Below are positions 6,769-15,057 of a stretch of DNA of 44,188 nucleotides, piece by piece. Below the pieces are notes generated by a model. That model was not told where the DNA came from, did not search any database, and saw only the letters and a program-made list of their open reading frames with translations. The DNA is from Deltaproteobacteria bacterium tcs-42. Its GTDB lineage: Bacteria > Desulfobacterota > Desulfuromonadia > Desulfuromonadales > Geopsychrobacteraceae. The stretch covers positions 1-44,188 of the forward strand of contig LLYT01000012.1 in the NCBI GenBank assembly GCA_002049545.1, written 5' to 3'. A program made the translations under genes and the position numbers. Each line of letters starts with the position of its first letter. The stretch's first letter is position 1.

Positions 6769-8230
6769 CAGCGTATCGTTGAATAATTGTTTCAACAATA
6801 TTGGTCGTCGATTTGTCTTCAACAAATTGAATCAGCTCAACTCGACCCCCATAACTTTCAACAAGCTCTTTGCCGACAACCTCTTCCACTTGATAATCTC
6901 CGCCTTTTACCAGAACATCTGGGCGTATGCTCTGCAGCAATTCCAACGGGGTATCCTCTTCAAAAACAACCAGATAGTCAACACAGCCCAATGCAGCAAG
7001 AATCTGAGCTCGCTCTGACTCATCCAAAAGAGGACGTTTATCCCCTTTGAGCCTGCGGATCGAAGCATCAGAGTTGAGACCCAGTACCAATAGATCTCCA
7101 AGTTGACGAGCTTTTTGCAGATATTTCACGTGCCCAACGTGTAGCAAATCGAAGCAACCATTGGTAAAAATTATCTTCATCCCCTTAGCACGTTTATGTT
7201 CCAGTATCACTGCCATAGCTTTGGCAGTTTGAATTTTTTGCTCAATATCAGAATACTGCTGCTTTGCCGTTTCAAGAACTTCAGTGGAGGACACAGATGA
7301 AGTGCCAACCTTACCAACAACAACCCCGGCACCAATATTAGACAACCAACCAGCATCCATCATATTCAGTCCGGCAGCCAATCCAAGGCCAAGAAGTGCT
7401 AAAACGGTATCTCCCGCACCAGTGACATCAAAAACCTCGCGTGCCTGAGTCGGCAAGTGTTTCACCCCCTCCTGAGTAAATATTGACATCCCCTCTTCAC
7501 TTCGGGTAATCACCAGGGCACCGAGTTTCAGTTCCCCCATCAAACTGTTTCCCACCTCTAACAAGGAGGAATCATCCACGATCTTGACACCAGTCGCCAA
7601 TTCGACTTCTTTTCGATTCGGCGTTAATAAAGTTGCTCCGCAATATTTAGAGTAATTCTCCCCTTTAGGGTCGACAACAACTGGAATTCCTTTGAGTCGG
7701 CTAAAAGCAAAAATAGCCTTTAGAACTTTGTTGGTCAGCACCCCCTTGAGATAGTCGGAGACAAGAATCACCTGAAAATTTTCACGACACGTTTCAAGGT
7801 AAGCAATAATCGCATTTCCTGCCTCTTCATCAATATCTATCCGACATTCTCGATCGATGCGTAAAACCTGTTGATTACTCGACAGGACACGCGTCTTACG
7901 GGTTGTTTTGCGTCCTTGATTTAAAAATATTCCATCGTTTTTTATATTCAAATTGTTTGTAATATCTACCAACTTATGTCCATCTAAATCATCACCGATA
8001 ACACTGACAACTGAAACATGACAACCCAACTCAAGTAAGTTAACAGCGACATTGCCTGCCCCTCCAAGTCGCATATCTTCTTTAACAACATCGACAACTT
8101 GCACAGGCGCTTCCGGGGAAATTCGATCGGTACGACCCCAGACATATTCATCAAGCATCAGATCACCAATCACTAATGCATTTAAGTTTGACATTTTAGA
8201 AAAGAAATCTTCTATCTCAAAACTGTTCAT
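6761..8230 (-). CDS. hldE: Bifunctional heptose-7-phosphate kinase / heptose-1-phosphate adenylyltransferase
   Basis: At 489 residues this is a full-length HldE. Residues 1-320 are the ribokinase-like kinase, with 'GDLMLDEYVWG' near the start and the anion-hole motif GAGDTVLA. Residues 345-489 are the cytidylyltransferase-like adenylyltransferase, with 'FTNGCFDLLHVGHVKYL' containing the HxGH signature and 'KGGDYQ'. It performs the first and last of the three GmhB-flanking steps toward ADP-heptose for the LPS inner core. It lies between gmhA (20 bases upstream) and gmhB (overlapping). Confidence 0.93.
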   Translation of the reverse strand: MNSFEIEDFFSKMSNLNALVIGDLMLDEYVWGRTDRISPEAPVQVVDVVKEDMRLGGAGNVAVNLLELGCHVSVVSVIGDDLDGHKLVDITNNLNIKNDGIFLNQGRKTTRKTRVLSSNQQVLRIDRECRIDIDEEAGNAIIAYLETCRENFQVILVSDYLKGVLTNKVLKAIFAFSRLKGIPVVVDPKGENYSKYCGATLLTPNRKEVELATGVKIVDDSSLLEVGNSLMGELKLGALVITRSEEGMSIFTQEGVKHLPTQAREVFDVTGAGDTVLALLGLGLAAGLNMMDAGWLSNIGAGVVVGKVGTSSVSSTEVLETAKQQYSDIEQKIQTAKAMAVILEHKRAKGMKIIFTNGCFDLLHVGHVKYLQKARQLGDLLVLGLNSDASIRRLKGDKRPLLDESERAQILAALGCVDYLVVFEEDTPLELLQSIRPDVLVKGGDYQVEEVVGKELVESYGGRVELIQFVEDKSTTNIVETIIQRYADE

Positions 8231-8250
8231 TCTTAACCATCTTTCAATTA

Positions 8251-8826
8251 TTATTTATCAGCATCAAAGGCTTCATCAACCAACAGACAAAGCAAGTGTA
8301 TCAGAACAATATGGCCCTCCTGAATATGGGAAGTAATGGCACTCGGAACCGTCAATGCGTGGTCCACAAATGGGGCAATTCGTCCCCCTGAACCACCAAG
8401 AAAACCAACTGTCGTACAGTGATGTTCTTTCGCAGTAAGGAGTCCTTTCAAAACATTTTCGGAGTTACCACTGGTAGAAAAGCCAAGAACCAAATCCCCT
8501 GGTTGAGCCAATGCTCGAATCTGACGACAAAAAATCTCGTTAAAGCCATAATCGTTACCAACTGCCGTTAATATTGAACTATCAGTTGTCAAGGCAATGG
8601 CTGGCAAGGCCTGACGTTCAGTAACAAAGCGACCGACAAGTTCTGCAGCCAAATGTTGCGCATCAGCTGCCGAACCACCATTTCCCATTACCAGAACCTT
8701 TTTCCCATTTTTAAGCTGTTGCACGAGAAAAGGTGCAACACGTTCCAGAGCAGGAGCTAATTCAACTTTCATCTGCTCTGTAACTCGATTATGTTCGTCA
8801 AAGTATTCACATACTTTTTTTTTCAT
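8251..8826 (-). CDS. gmhA: Sedoheptulose-7-phosphate isomerase
   Basis: SIS-domain isomerase that makes D-glycero-D-manno-heptose 7-phosphate, the first step of heptose synthesis. The motifs 'GNGGSAADAQHLAAELVGRF' and 'LGFSTSGNSENVL' are diagnostic, as are the late 'HIQEGHIVLIHLLC' residues of the metal/active site. The track's start is TTG at 8841. The ATG at 8826 has GGAG upstream and gives the family-typical 191 residues. It heads gmhA-hldE-gmhB. Confidence 0.92.
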   Translation of the reverse strand: MKKKVCEYFDEHNRVTEQMKVELAPALERVAPFLVQQLKNGKKVLVMGNGGSAADAQHLAAELVGRFVTERQALPAIALTTDSSILTAVGNDYGFNEIFCRQIRALAQPGDLVLGFSTSGNSENVLKGLLTAKEHHCTTVGFLGGSGGRIAPFVDHALTVPSAITSHIQEGHIVLIHLLCLLVDEAFDADK

Positions 8827-8851
8827 TGTTTCAAACTCCAAACATGATGGA

Positions 8852-9598
8852 TCATTCTGCCGACAAATGATTATAGCCAGACATCAATGACTGCCAACAA
8901 TGATCACTAAAAGCAAAACTTCCATCCTGACCACCAAGTTTTCTCAGTGATCTTCGTAAGCGCTTCAAATTGAACACTTTCCAAGCTCCGTCTCGACGAA
9001 TTTTACCGCGATCAAAGTCTAACAAAAAAACTTCACCAGCTCTATTGAGAAGAATGTTATGCGCATTTAAATCGGCATGGTAGACGCCTCTATTATGAAA
9101 GCGTCTAATACACGCACCAACAGAAAACCAGCTAGCCATATCAAGTTCATCAACATTAAGTACAGAAGCCAATGTCTTCACTTCAGGAATCTGTATAGTG
9201 ATCAAATCTGCCCGATAAAATACAAATGATTTCTTTACCCCAGCAGCAACTGGCCGTGGCACAGGAAATCCTTCTGAGAACAATTTTTCGAGCAGATGCC
9301 ACTCTTGCCACGAACGGCTTTTTTTCAGCGACAGGCCAAAGTACTGATCATGGAGGATTTCACCAATGAGTCCCCCACGCCGATAATGACGTAATACACG
9401 ATCCTGCCCCTCAATTGAATGAAAATAGCATGATCCACGTCCACCGACAGGCTGGTCGACAATGCCTTTTTGTGTTAGATATTCGAGATCAAAAAGGCGC
9501 GCTGATGGAACGTGAATCAATTCAGCATCATAAAGAATCCAATAATCGCCATTCTTCTTCATTTGAGGTTTAATCAACAATGAAACTTCCCCTGCCAT
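8852..9598 (-). CDS. kdkA: 3-deoxy-D-manno-octulosonic acid (Kdo) kinase
   Basis: A small eukaryotic-like kinase fold of about 248 residues. It has 'GSCYFHSI' and 'VLRHYRRGGLIGE' (N-lobe with the lysine/arginine segment), 'FSEGFPVPRPVAAG', the catalytic loop HADLNAHNILL and the metal motif LLDFDRGKIR. This matches the KdkA/RfaP-like LPS kinases that phosphorylate Kdo in the inner core. I start at the ATG at 9598, six bases below the track's GTG, because AGGTG lies just upstream. An ATG at 9562 is an alternative that would avoid overlapping the divergent GT9 gene. With 9598 the two genes overlap head-to-head by 19 bases. Confidence 0.8.
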   Translation of the reverse strand: MAGEVSLLIKPQMKKNGDYWILYDAELIHVPSARLFDLEYLTQKGIVDQPVGGRGSCYFHSIEGQDRVLRHYRRGGLIGEILHDQYFGLSLKKSRSWQEWHLLEKLFSEGFPVPRPVAAGVKKSFVFYRADLITIQIPEVKTLASVLNVDELDMASWFSVGACIRRFHNRGVYHADLNAHNILLNRAGEVFLLDFDRGKIRRDGAWKVFNLKRLRRSLRKLGGQDGSFAFSDHCWQSLMSGYNHLSAE

Positions 9599-10632
9599 CG
9601 GCACCTAAAAAACTTTGTATCCTCAGGTTTTCAGCGATAGGTGATATCAGCCATGTCCTGCCAACACTGAATATTCTTCGAGCAAATTGGCCTGAAACAA
9701 AGATCACCTGGATTATTGGGAAAGCCGAGTACGGACTTGTCAGGGATATTCCCAATGTAGAATTCATTATATTTGATAAATCAAGAGGTTGGAAAGCCTA
9801 TAATGACCTCATGAAAGACTTGCATGGACGAACATTTGATCTTCTCCTCCACATGCAGGTTTCATTACGTGCCAGCCTTGCCAGCCTTGCCATTAAAGCT
9901 CCGATACGCCTCGGATTTGATCGCAAACGGGCAAAAAACCTCCAATGGTTGTTCACAAATCACAAAATTGCAGCCATACCAAAGCAACATGTCTTGGACA
10001 GCTTTCTAGAGTTTCCAAAAGCCCTTGGACTGAATGCCAATTCCATAAATTGGGACATCCCGATTCCGACTGCAGAAACAAATAAAATGATGGAATTACT
10101 GCCACAGGGTCAGCCAATCCTCGTTATTAATCCCTGCTCCAGTATGCGCATCAGAAATTACCGTAACTGGAATATCGAATCATACGCAAAAATTATTGAA
10201 TATGCTTCTGAAAAATATGGAATGGTAACGGTACTAACAGGTGGCCCATCAGAGAAAGAGCTGGAATACTCCTCTGCAATTACCAAAATAGCACATACAA
10301 AAACATTAAATCTGGTTGGGAAAACTAACCTCAAGCAACTTCTGGTTATCCTCAAAGCCGCTACGGTTGTCATCGCACCAGATACTGGGCCAGCCCACTT
10401 AGCTAATGCAGTTGCAACACCTGTTATTGGTCTTTATGCGACCTCCAATCCGGACCGAACCGGCCCTTACCATAACCGCGATCTAACTGTTAATAAATAC
10501 CGGCAAGCAGTGCAAAAAGAGCTCAATAAAAATGTGGATGAAATCCCCTGGGGAAAAAGAGTGCGTAATCCAGAAGCAATGAATTTCATTCAGGAAACAG
10601 ACGTCATCAAAAAACTGGAGAAAGTCTGGTAA
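9580..10632 (+). CDS. GT9 family LPS heptosyltransferase
   Basis: This 350-residue protein begins 'CILRFSAIGDISHVLPTLNILR', the N-terminal signature of GT9 heptosyltransferases. It continues with 'INPCSSMRIRNYRNW' and the nucleotide-sugar binding 'APDTGPAHLANAVATPVIGLYATSNP'. It should add L,D-heptose from ADP-heptose to the Kdo or heptose of the core at the inner membrane face. It most resembles WaaC/heptosyltransferase I types, but the acceptor is not certain. It is the only plus-strand gene in the LPS block, overlaps the start of kdkA and ends exactly where the convergent RfaY-like gene ends. Confidence 0.85.
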   Translation: MKLPLPSAPKKLCILRFSAIGDISHVLPTLNILRANWPETKITWIIGKAEYGLVRDIPNVEFIIFDKSRGWKAYNDLMKDLHGRTFDLLLHMQVSLRASLASLAIKAPIRLGFDRKRAKNLQWLFTNHKIAAIPKQHVLDSFLEFPKALGLNANSINWDIPIPTAETNKMMELLPQGQPILVINPCSSMRIRNYRNWNIESYAKIIEYASEKYGMVTVLTGGPSEKELEYSSAITKIAHTKTLNLVGKTNLKQLLVILKAATVVIAPDTGPAHLANAVATPVIGLYATSNPDRTGPYHNRDLTVNKYRQAVQKELNKNVDEIPWGKRVRNPEAMNFIQETDVIKKLEKVW

Positions 10633-11367
10633 TCAATTCAATAACGATTTCATTCGCCTGCGCATTCGCCTTATTCCAATTTTAAGTCCAAAAAGCGACG
10701 AGGCAATCTTGAATTTCACTGATCCTTCAATCTTTTCAGGAAGGTAGGGCTGTGCCTCTGGACACTTCCCAAGAAAGTCAGAAAGTTCCATATAAGCCTT
10801 AATTTTTGGAAGAAAAACAGACTTTTTAAGTTTAAAATCGATAAACTGAACGTTATCTCTATCAATAATAAAATTCACTAATTGTGGATCTCCACGCAGA
10901 TAGCCTTTTTTATGAAGTTCAATCAAAGAACTAAGAATTCGTTGAGCATCGACATCTTGTCCTGGCACCCCTTCAAGATATTGATAAATAACAAAACTCT
11001 CCACAACACATCCCAGCCATCGACGTTCAGCCGCCAATATTGGCGTAGGCCCAATCATGGATAACTCCATTAACTTGAGTTGGCTATTAAAAATACGACG
11101 ACTCTCAGAAGGGCGAAATAGGGTCAAAAAGCGTTCCCATATTCTGCCATTACGGGCACGAGGGATTTTTAGTATCAAGTTCTGATCGCCAAAACAGAAT
11201 TGGGCACTGAGTGTTCTTTTGTTGTCACGATATTTTTTCTGAAAGGTTAACGTTTGATCAATGACAGCAGAGACCAGCTGGATGGCCAGGTCGGAGGAAT
11301 ACGTGGTCACGATGGCATACTCTCGAAAAATCAATTTATCAAAGGAGTTACCTACAGAATCAATCAT
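10633..11367 (-). CDS. LPS core heptose kinase-like protein (RfaY/WaaY family)
   Basis: The 244-residue sequence has a degenerate kinase fold: a lysine-bearing strand 'GDQNLILKIPRARNG', the catalytic loop 'KGYLRGDPQLVNFIIDRD' and the metal motif 'VQFIDFKLKK'. The RGDPxxxNF form of the loop is typical of WaaY-like core kinases. The C-terminus is basic (RRMRRRMKSLLN), suiting membrane association. Its ATG overlaps the upstream glycosyltransferase stop (ATGA). It converges tail-to-tail with the heptosyltransferase gene with no spacer. Confidence 0.75.
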   Translation of the reverse strand: MIDSVGNSFDKLIFREYAIVTTYSSDLAIQLVSAVIDQTLTFQKKYRDNKRTLSAQFCFGDQNLILKIPRARNGRIWERFLTLFRPSESRRIFNSQLKLMELSMIGPTPILAAERRWLGCVVESFVIYQYLEGVPGQDVDAQRILSSLIELHKKGYLRGDPQLVNFIIDRDNVQFIDFKLKKSVFLPKIKAYMELSDFLGKCPEAQPYLPEKIEGSVKFKIASSLFGLKIGIRRMRRRMKSLLN

Positions 11368-12188
11368 TTCAAAACAATACCAAAGTGATCACAAAGTGCA
11401 TTCCACTGAAGACGATTACCATCTTCGCGGACATTCGTCTTCAATAAAGAATTTTTCTGAGAGCCAATCAACGGAATCGGTTTCGGCAATGATGATGATG
11501 AATGTCTGACTGCTGTGCCTTGCAAAAAAGACATCGCCTTAAACCATAAATCATCTGCTTTAGGTGCTAATTTCAAGAACAGTTCAGAGTCAATCGCCTG
11601 AGGCACTAATGCTCCTGGAGGATAAAGGACCCCTCCGTACCCTATAGCCATAAATTCAGGATCTGAAATTCCACCTTCTTTGACCACCGGCCACTGCTTG
11701 TAAGGAAGCAAATCCCCGCTATGGCCATCATGCATGATACGCCGACATTCGTGGGCGATAATATCGTGGGGATAATCAATATGATCAGCATATAACCGCT
11801 CGAGCCAGGTTCGTTCATAGATCAGATCATCATCACAGGTCACCAAAATCTTGGTAGGAAATTCCTGCAACGAGTGAATCAGTTTTCGATGTGAACATGT
11901 CAGCTCGACATAACGTATCTCAAACAACTCTGACTGTAAGCTACTCAAGCTTAAAGGCAGTTGATTGTGCAGATCATGGTTGAGCCAGAGAACAATCTTT
12001 TCTGGTTTACGAGATTGATTCAATACGCTACGAATCGTCAAATGGAGCGTGCTTAAACGAGAAGGAATCGAAGTTAAAGTGACAACTATTGGAAGTGGAT
12101 TACTTGATGGGGCACACAAGGCATCACGATCAAGGAATTTCATGCAGGTCGCTGCCATAAAAGAAGGCCAGTATTCCTTTAGCTTCAT
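11364..12188 (-). CDS. Glycosyltransferase, GT-A fold, LPS cluster
   Basis: About 274 residues from MKLKEYWPS. It has an N-terminal GT-A-like segment 'PIVVTLTSIPSRLSTLHLTIRSVLNQS', the acidic metal site 'LVTCDDDLIYERTW' near residue 120, and a conserved 'GYGGVLYPPGAL' region that resembles galactosyl/mannosyl transferases of O-chains. The start at 12188 overlaps the upstream GT2 gene by four bases (ATGA); the track's M five codons earlier is also possible. Sugar and linkage cannot be read from the sequence. Confidence 0.7.
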   Translation of the reverse strand: MKLKEYWPSFMAATCMKFLDRDALCAPSSNPLPIVVTLTSIPSRLSTLHLTIRSVLNQSRKPEKIVLWLNHDLHNQLPLSLSSLQSELFEIRYVELTCSHRKLIHSLQEFPTKILVTCDDDLIYERTWLERLYADHIDYPHDIIAHECRRIMHDGHSGDLLPYKQWPVVKEGGISDPEFMAIGYGGVLYPPGALVPQAIDSELFLKLAPKADDLWFKAMSFLQGTAVRHSSSSLPKPIPLIGSQKNSLLKTNVREDGNRLQWNALCDHFGIVLK

Positions 12189-13021
12189 GGAGAAATCTCC
12201 CAATCCTGAAGGTGCTGGTCTATTCCCAGGGTGGCCTTGATTTTTTTAGTCCTTTTCGTTTCAGCGCGAACTTCATAGCTATTCTGGAGCATCTCTTTAG
12301 TTATATAGCCACGTTTATGGTCAAGGTGGACACAAATAGCCGAATATCGAATCCGCTTCGGCATTAAACCCAGATGGCACAAACGATCTCCGAACTCACA
12401 GTCCTGACCGCCATATTGCATCTGTTCTTCAAAACCATTGACAGCAAGGGCAAATTCTTTATAGCACGATGCACTGTGGCCATTCCATGTTGGCCTTGCA
12501 GGGCTGATCCTATTGAGAAATTCAGCCCACTTTCCACGTGCCGTCAGTTTCAAAGTCTTATGGGTCTTTTTCAAACCTTTACCAAGAAGCCAAGTTACAT
12601 CAAAAGCACGTTGCGTAATGATATCATCCCGAGTAATTGCCTGACTGACGTTCATCGGCAATTTAAAGTAACCTCCAGAAAGATAATTATTACGATCAGA
12701 ATATTGGAGATGTTGCTCAACAAAATCCTCACGCGGAATACAGTCTCCATCGGTAAAAATCAGATATTCACCCTGAGCAGCGATAATTGCCTTATTCATA
12801 ATCTGACACTTTTGAAAACCATCATCTTTATGCCAAACATGGTGAAGAGGCACTGATAACTCTTCCCGCATCCGATCAATAAGTTCTCGGGTCTCGTCAC
12901 CTGAACCATCATCGGCAATAACAATCTCAAATTCTTTAACTGTTTGCACAGAAAACCCCCATAAAACTTTTTCAAGCCACTTAGGGGAATTATAGGTCGT
13001 AAAAATAACACTTGTTTTCAT
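12185..13021 (-). CDS. GT2-family glycosyltransferase
   Basis: A 278-residue GT2 enzyme. It has the nucleotide-sugar site 'SVIFTTYNSPKWLEKVL' and 'FEIVIADDGSGDETREL', the DxD-type 'IFTDGDCIPREDFV' around residue 90, and a C-terminal galactosyltransferase-like segment 'NGFEEQMQYGGQDCEFGDRL'. Family members with this tail transfer Gal/GalNAc or related sugars in core or O-chains. It is transcribed just before, and coupled to, the next glycosyltransferase. Confidence 0.8.
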   Translation of the reverse strand: MKTSVIFTTYNSPKWLEKVLWGFSVQTVKEFEIVIADDGSGDETRELIDRMREELSVPLHHVWHKDDGFQKCQIMNKAIIAAQGEYLIFTDGDCIPREDFVEQHLQYSDRNNYLSGGYFKLPMNVSQAITRDDIITQRAFDVTWLLGKGLKKTHKTLKLTARGKWAEFLNRISPARPTWNGHSASCYKEFALAVNGFEEQMQYGGQDCEFGDRLCHLGLMPKRIRYSAICVHLDHKRGYITKEMLQNSYEVRAETKRTKKIKATLGIDQHLQDWEISP

Positions 13022-13067
13022 GATTTAACCATGTCTGGTGTTCATTCAGGGTTTTCAAAGGAGGAAC

Positions 13068-13712
13068 TTAACACGATTTACAATATTGACGATATTCAGT
13101 GAGACGGTCAAGAGCATCCACATGAACACATCCAACCTGTGCAGGGAAACGCAAGTTCAATATTTTGGCAATGGCAAAACGATGATAACCGGAGCCCGCA
13201 AAGTACGGCTTACCATCAGGTCCGATGTGAATCAAAATCCCTCCACGTTCCCTATAGTTATCTTCGACCAAATCCCCTTGCGGCATAAGGGAGTTCGCCT
13301 CCTTGGTAAGATCAAAAACCCTGTCCAGGATATCAAATCTTTTTTCAACATCAGCCAAAGTACTCAAGCCATCGTACACCCGTGTTGACGATTCAGAAAT
13401 CTTTTGCAAAGTATAGTCAAAAGCACCCGCATCTTTCCAACTCAAACCATCTACCCAATGGCGATAACAATAATTGTATTTTGGTATTTCGCTCAGCAAT
13501 TGAATTGCTTTATCTGGCCATTGATCAACAACCATACCAGATGCCGATCGAACGCTGCGGCGATAGAAATTGGTGAAATCGCTACAATGTAAAAAAGAAC
13601 CACAACATTCAGAATCTACCCACAACAATTCAGCGTATCTGGGGGAATCAGAACCAAATCGAACACGGTTAAATGAATCTCTGACCAGAGACCTAAGATA
13701 GTGTTTAACCAT
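13068..13712 (-). CDS. Unrecognised protein with a C-terminal ParB/sulfiredoxin-like segment
   Basis: I recognise no characterised family. From MVKHYLRSLV (8-base overlap with the ligase-like gene) it is 214 residues, soluble-looking. The C-terminal part 'ILIHIGPDGKPYFAGSGYHRFAIAKILNL' followed by 'FPAQVGCVHV' has the GxHRxxxA pattern of ParB/sulfiredoxin-like folds, which bind nucleotides. The N-terminal half has aromatic-rich stretches (IPKYNYCYRHWVDGLSW). Its position inside the LPS cluster suggests a role in surface-sugar assembly or modification, but this is inference. It could also be a regulator. Confidence 0.5.
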   Translation of the reverse strand: MVKHYLRSLVRDSFNRVRFGSDSPRYAELLWVDSECCGSFLHCSDFTNFYRRSVRSASGMVVDQWPDKAIQLLSEIPKYNYCYRHWVDGLSWKDAGAFDYTLQKISESSTRVYDGLSTLADVEKRFDILDRVFDLTKEANSLMPQGDLVEDNYRERGGILIHIGPDGKPYFAGSGYHRFAIAKILNLRFPAQVGCVHVDALDRLTEYRQYCKSC

Positions 13713-15009
13713 ATTGATCTTTCCATATAAACGAAACAAGAACAGCTATAACAAGATTAAAAGTATAAACTCCGGTCCAGTAAAACATATATGATTCAAA
13801 AAAATTGACGATCAGCCAAAAAACAAAAAAGAGGATAAAAAAAAGATAAAAATCGGACGGCAATACTTTATTCTTCCATGCAAGATATGATCGCTTAATG
13901 AGCCAGAACAAAAGAACCAGATACAGGCCAGCTCCAAGAAAACCATAGCGCACCAACATCTCGAAATAACTGTTGTGCAAATGGCCAAAATGACCATTGG
14001 TATATGCTTGCAACCACTCCGTATGACGCATCACCAAGCTACCGCCATTACCTCCCCAACCAACGAGAGATCTTTGTGAAATCCACTCCAGAGCCGCACG
14101 CCATGACTGAACTCTGATTCCTATACTACCGGTAGACAAAGCATCAAGATCGCCGACAAGAAGATATTTTACCTCTACTAACTCACCCTTGTAACGCTGG
14201 ACAACACCATCAGAAAAGAATATAGCCGCAACAATCAAGGCCATCCATATTCCTAGAATCGTCACTCTCTTCAAGACAAGACGGAAACCAACGAGATCAT
14301 TATTGATAAATAACCGATACAAATAAGGGAGGCCAACTAAAAGCAACAGAAGCAAAAGAGAAATAAAAACGGAACGAGTCTGTGAAGACAGAGTGACAAA
14401 AAGAAAAAACAAAACTAAAATAGCCCATGAAATGCGTCGAAAAATAAAAAATCGGCCTTGAGCAAAAAAGCGCGTATAAAAAGAGACCAAACCTAAAAGT
14501 CCAGTACCAAATAAAACACCAGTGTGTTGCGCATTTTGGATATTAAAGTCGATCCTTGCTCCAGCTAAGCCTACAGCAATTTCCTTAAAACCATCTCCCA
14601 TGGCCCATGGTGACAGGCAAAGACCGACTAGAGCCAACCCCCAGAAAACAAAGATATTCCGTTTTGAAGCAAAAATCCAAAAAGCAAAAATAAAGAAAAT
14701 GAAGTGACGTGCAAGATGTTCTAACCGCGGGGAACTTTCAGCCCAATCAGGATATTCCAGAACTGAAAAAGACCAGGAAGCTAGCTGTACCAATACAGCT
14801 GCAAACAACAAATAAACTGGCAAAGACTTTCTAAGCGGCCCTCCATAACGAAAAAAACCATAGAGCCCTGTCAGAATCAGAAGAGGTTCTAAAGCCTTAT
14901 AGAGATCATAATATGAAATCTTCAGTAAAGCGTAAGCAAAGATTAGTAACAACCCAAGCAAATTAATCCAACGAGGCATTATGGTAGAATTCAGTTCTAA
15001 ACTATTCAT
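13705..15009 (-). CDS. O-antigen ligase / Wzy family membrane protein
   Basis: A hydrophobic protein with about 10-12 membrane helices and a large periplasmic loop. The loop region carries 'IRVQSWRAALEWISQRSLVGWGGNGG' and 'FGHLHNSYFEMLVRYGFLG', the motifs of the WaaL/Wzy superfamily with the invariant loop histidine and asparagine. In an LPS cluster this is likely the ligase that joins O-chain or oligosaccharide to the lipid A-core; a Wzy polymerase is the alternative. I prefer the ATG at 15009 (GGA upstream, 434 residues) over the track's TTG at 15057. Confidence 0.75.
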   Translation of the reverse strand: MNSLELNSTIMPRWINLLGLLLIFAYALLKISYYDLYKALEPLLILTGLYGFFRYGGPLRKSLPVYLLFAAVLVQLASWSFSVLEYPDWAESSPRLEHLARHFIFFIFAFWIFASKRNIFVFWGLALVGLCLSPWAMGDGFKEIAVGLAGARIDFNIQNAQHTGVLFGTGLLGLVSFYTRFFAQGRFFIFRRISWAILVLFFLFVTLSSQTRSVFISLLLLLLLVGLPYLYRLFINNDLVGFRLVLKRVTILGIWMALIVAAIFFSDGVVQRYKGELVEVKYLLVGDLDALSTGSIGIRVQSWRAALEWISQRSLVGWGGNGGSLVMRHTEWLQAYTNGHFGHLHNSYFEMLVRYGFLGAGLYLVLLFWLIKRSYLAWKNKVLPSDFYLFFILFFVFWLIVNFFESYMFYWTGVYTFNLVIAVLVSFIWKDQYG

Positions 15010-15057
15010 GGAATCCGCATAAGCAAAGAAATCAAGACAAAATGATTCATAGATCAA

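Noticed and set aside
12374-12856. Plus-strand 160-residue ORF
   Set aside because: It is antisense to the GT2 glycosyltransferase gene, which has clear catalytic motifs; the plus frame has no family pattern.
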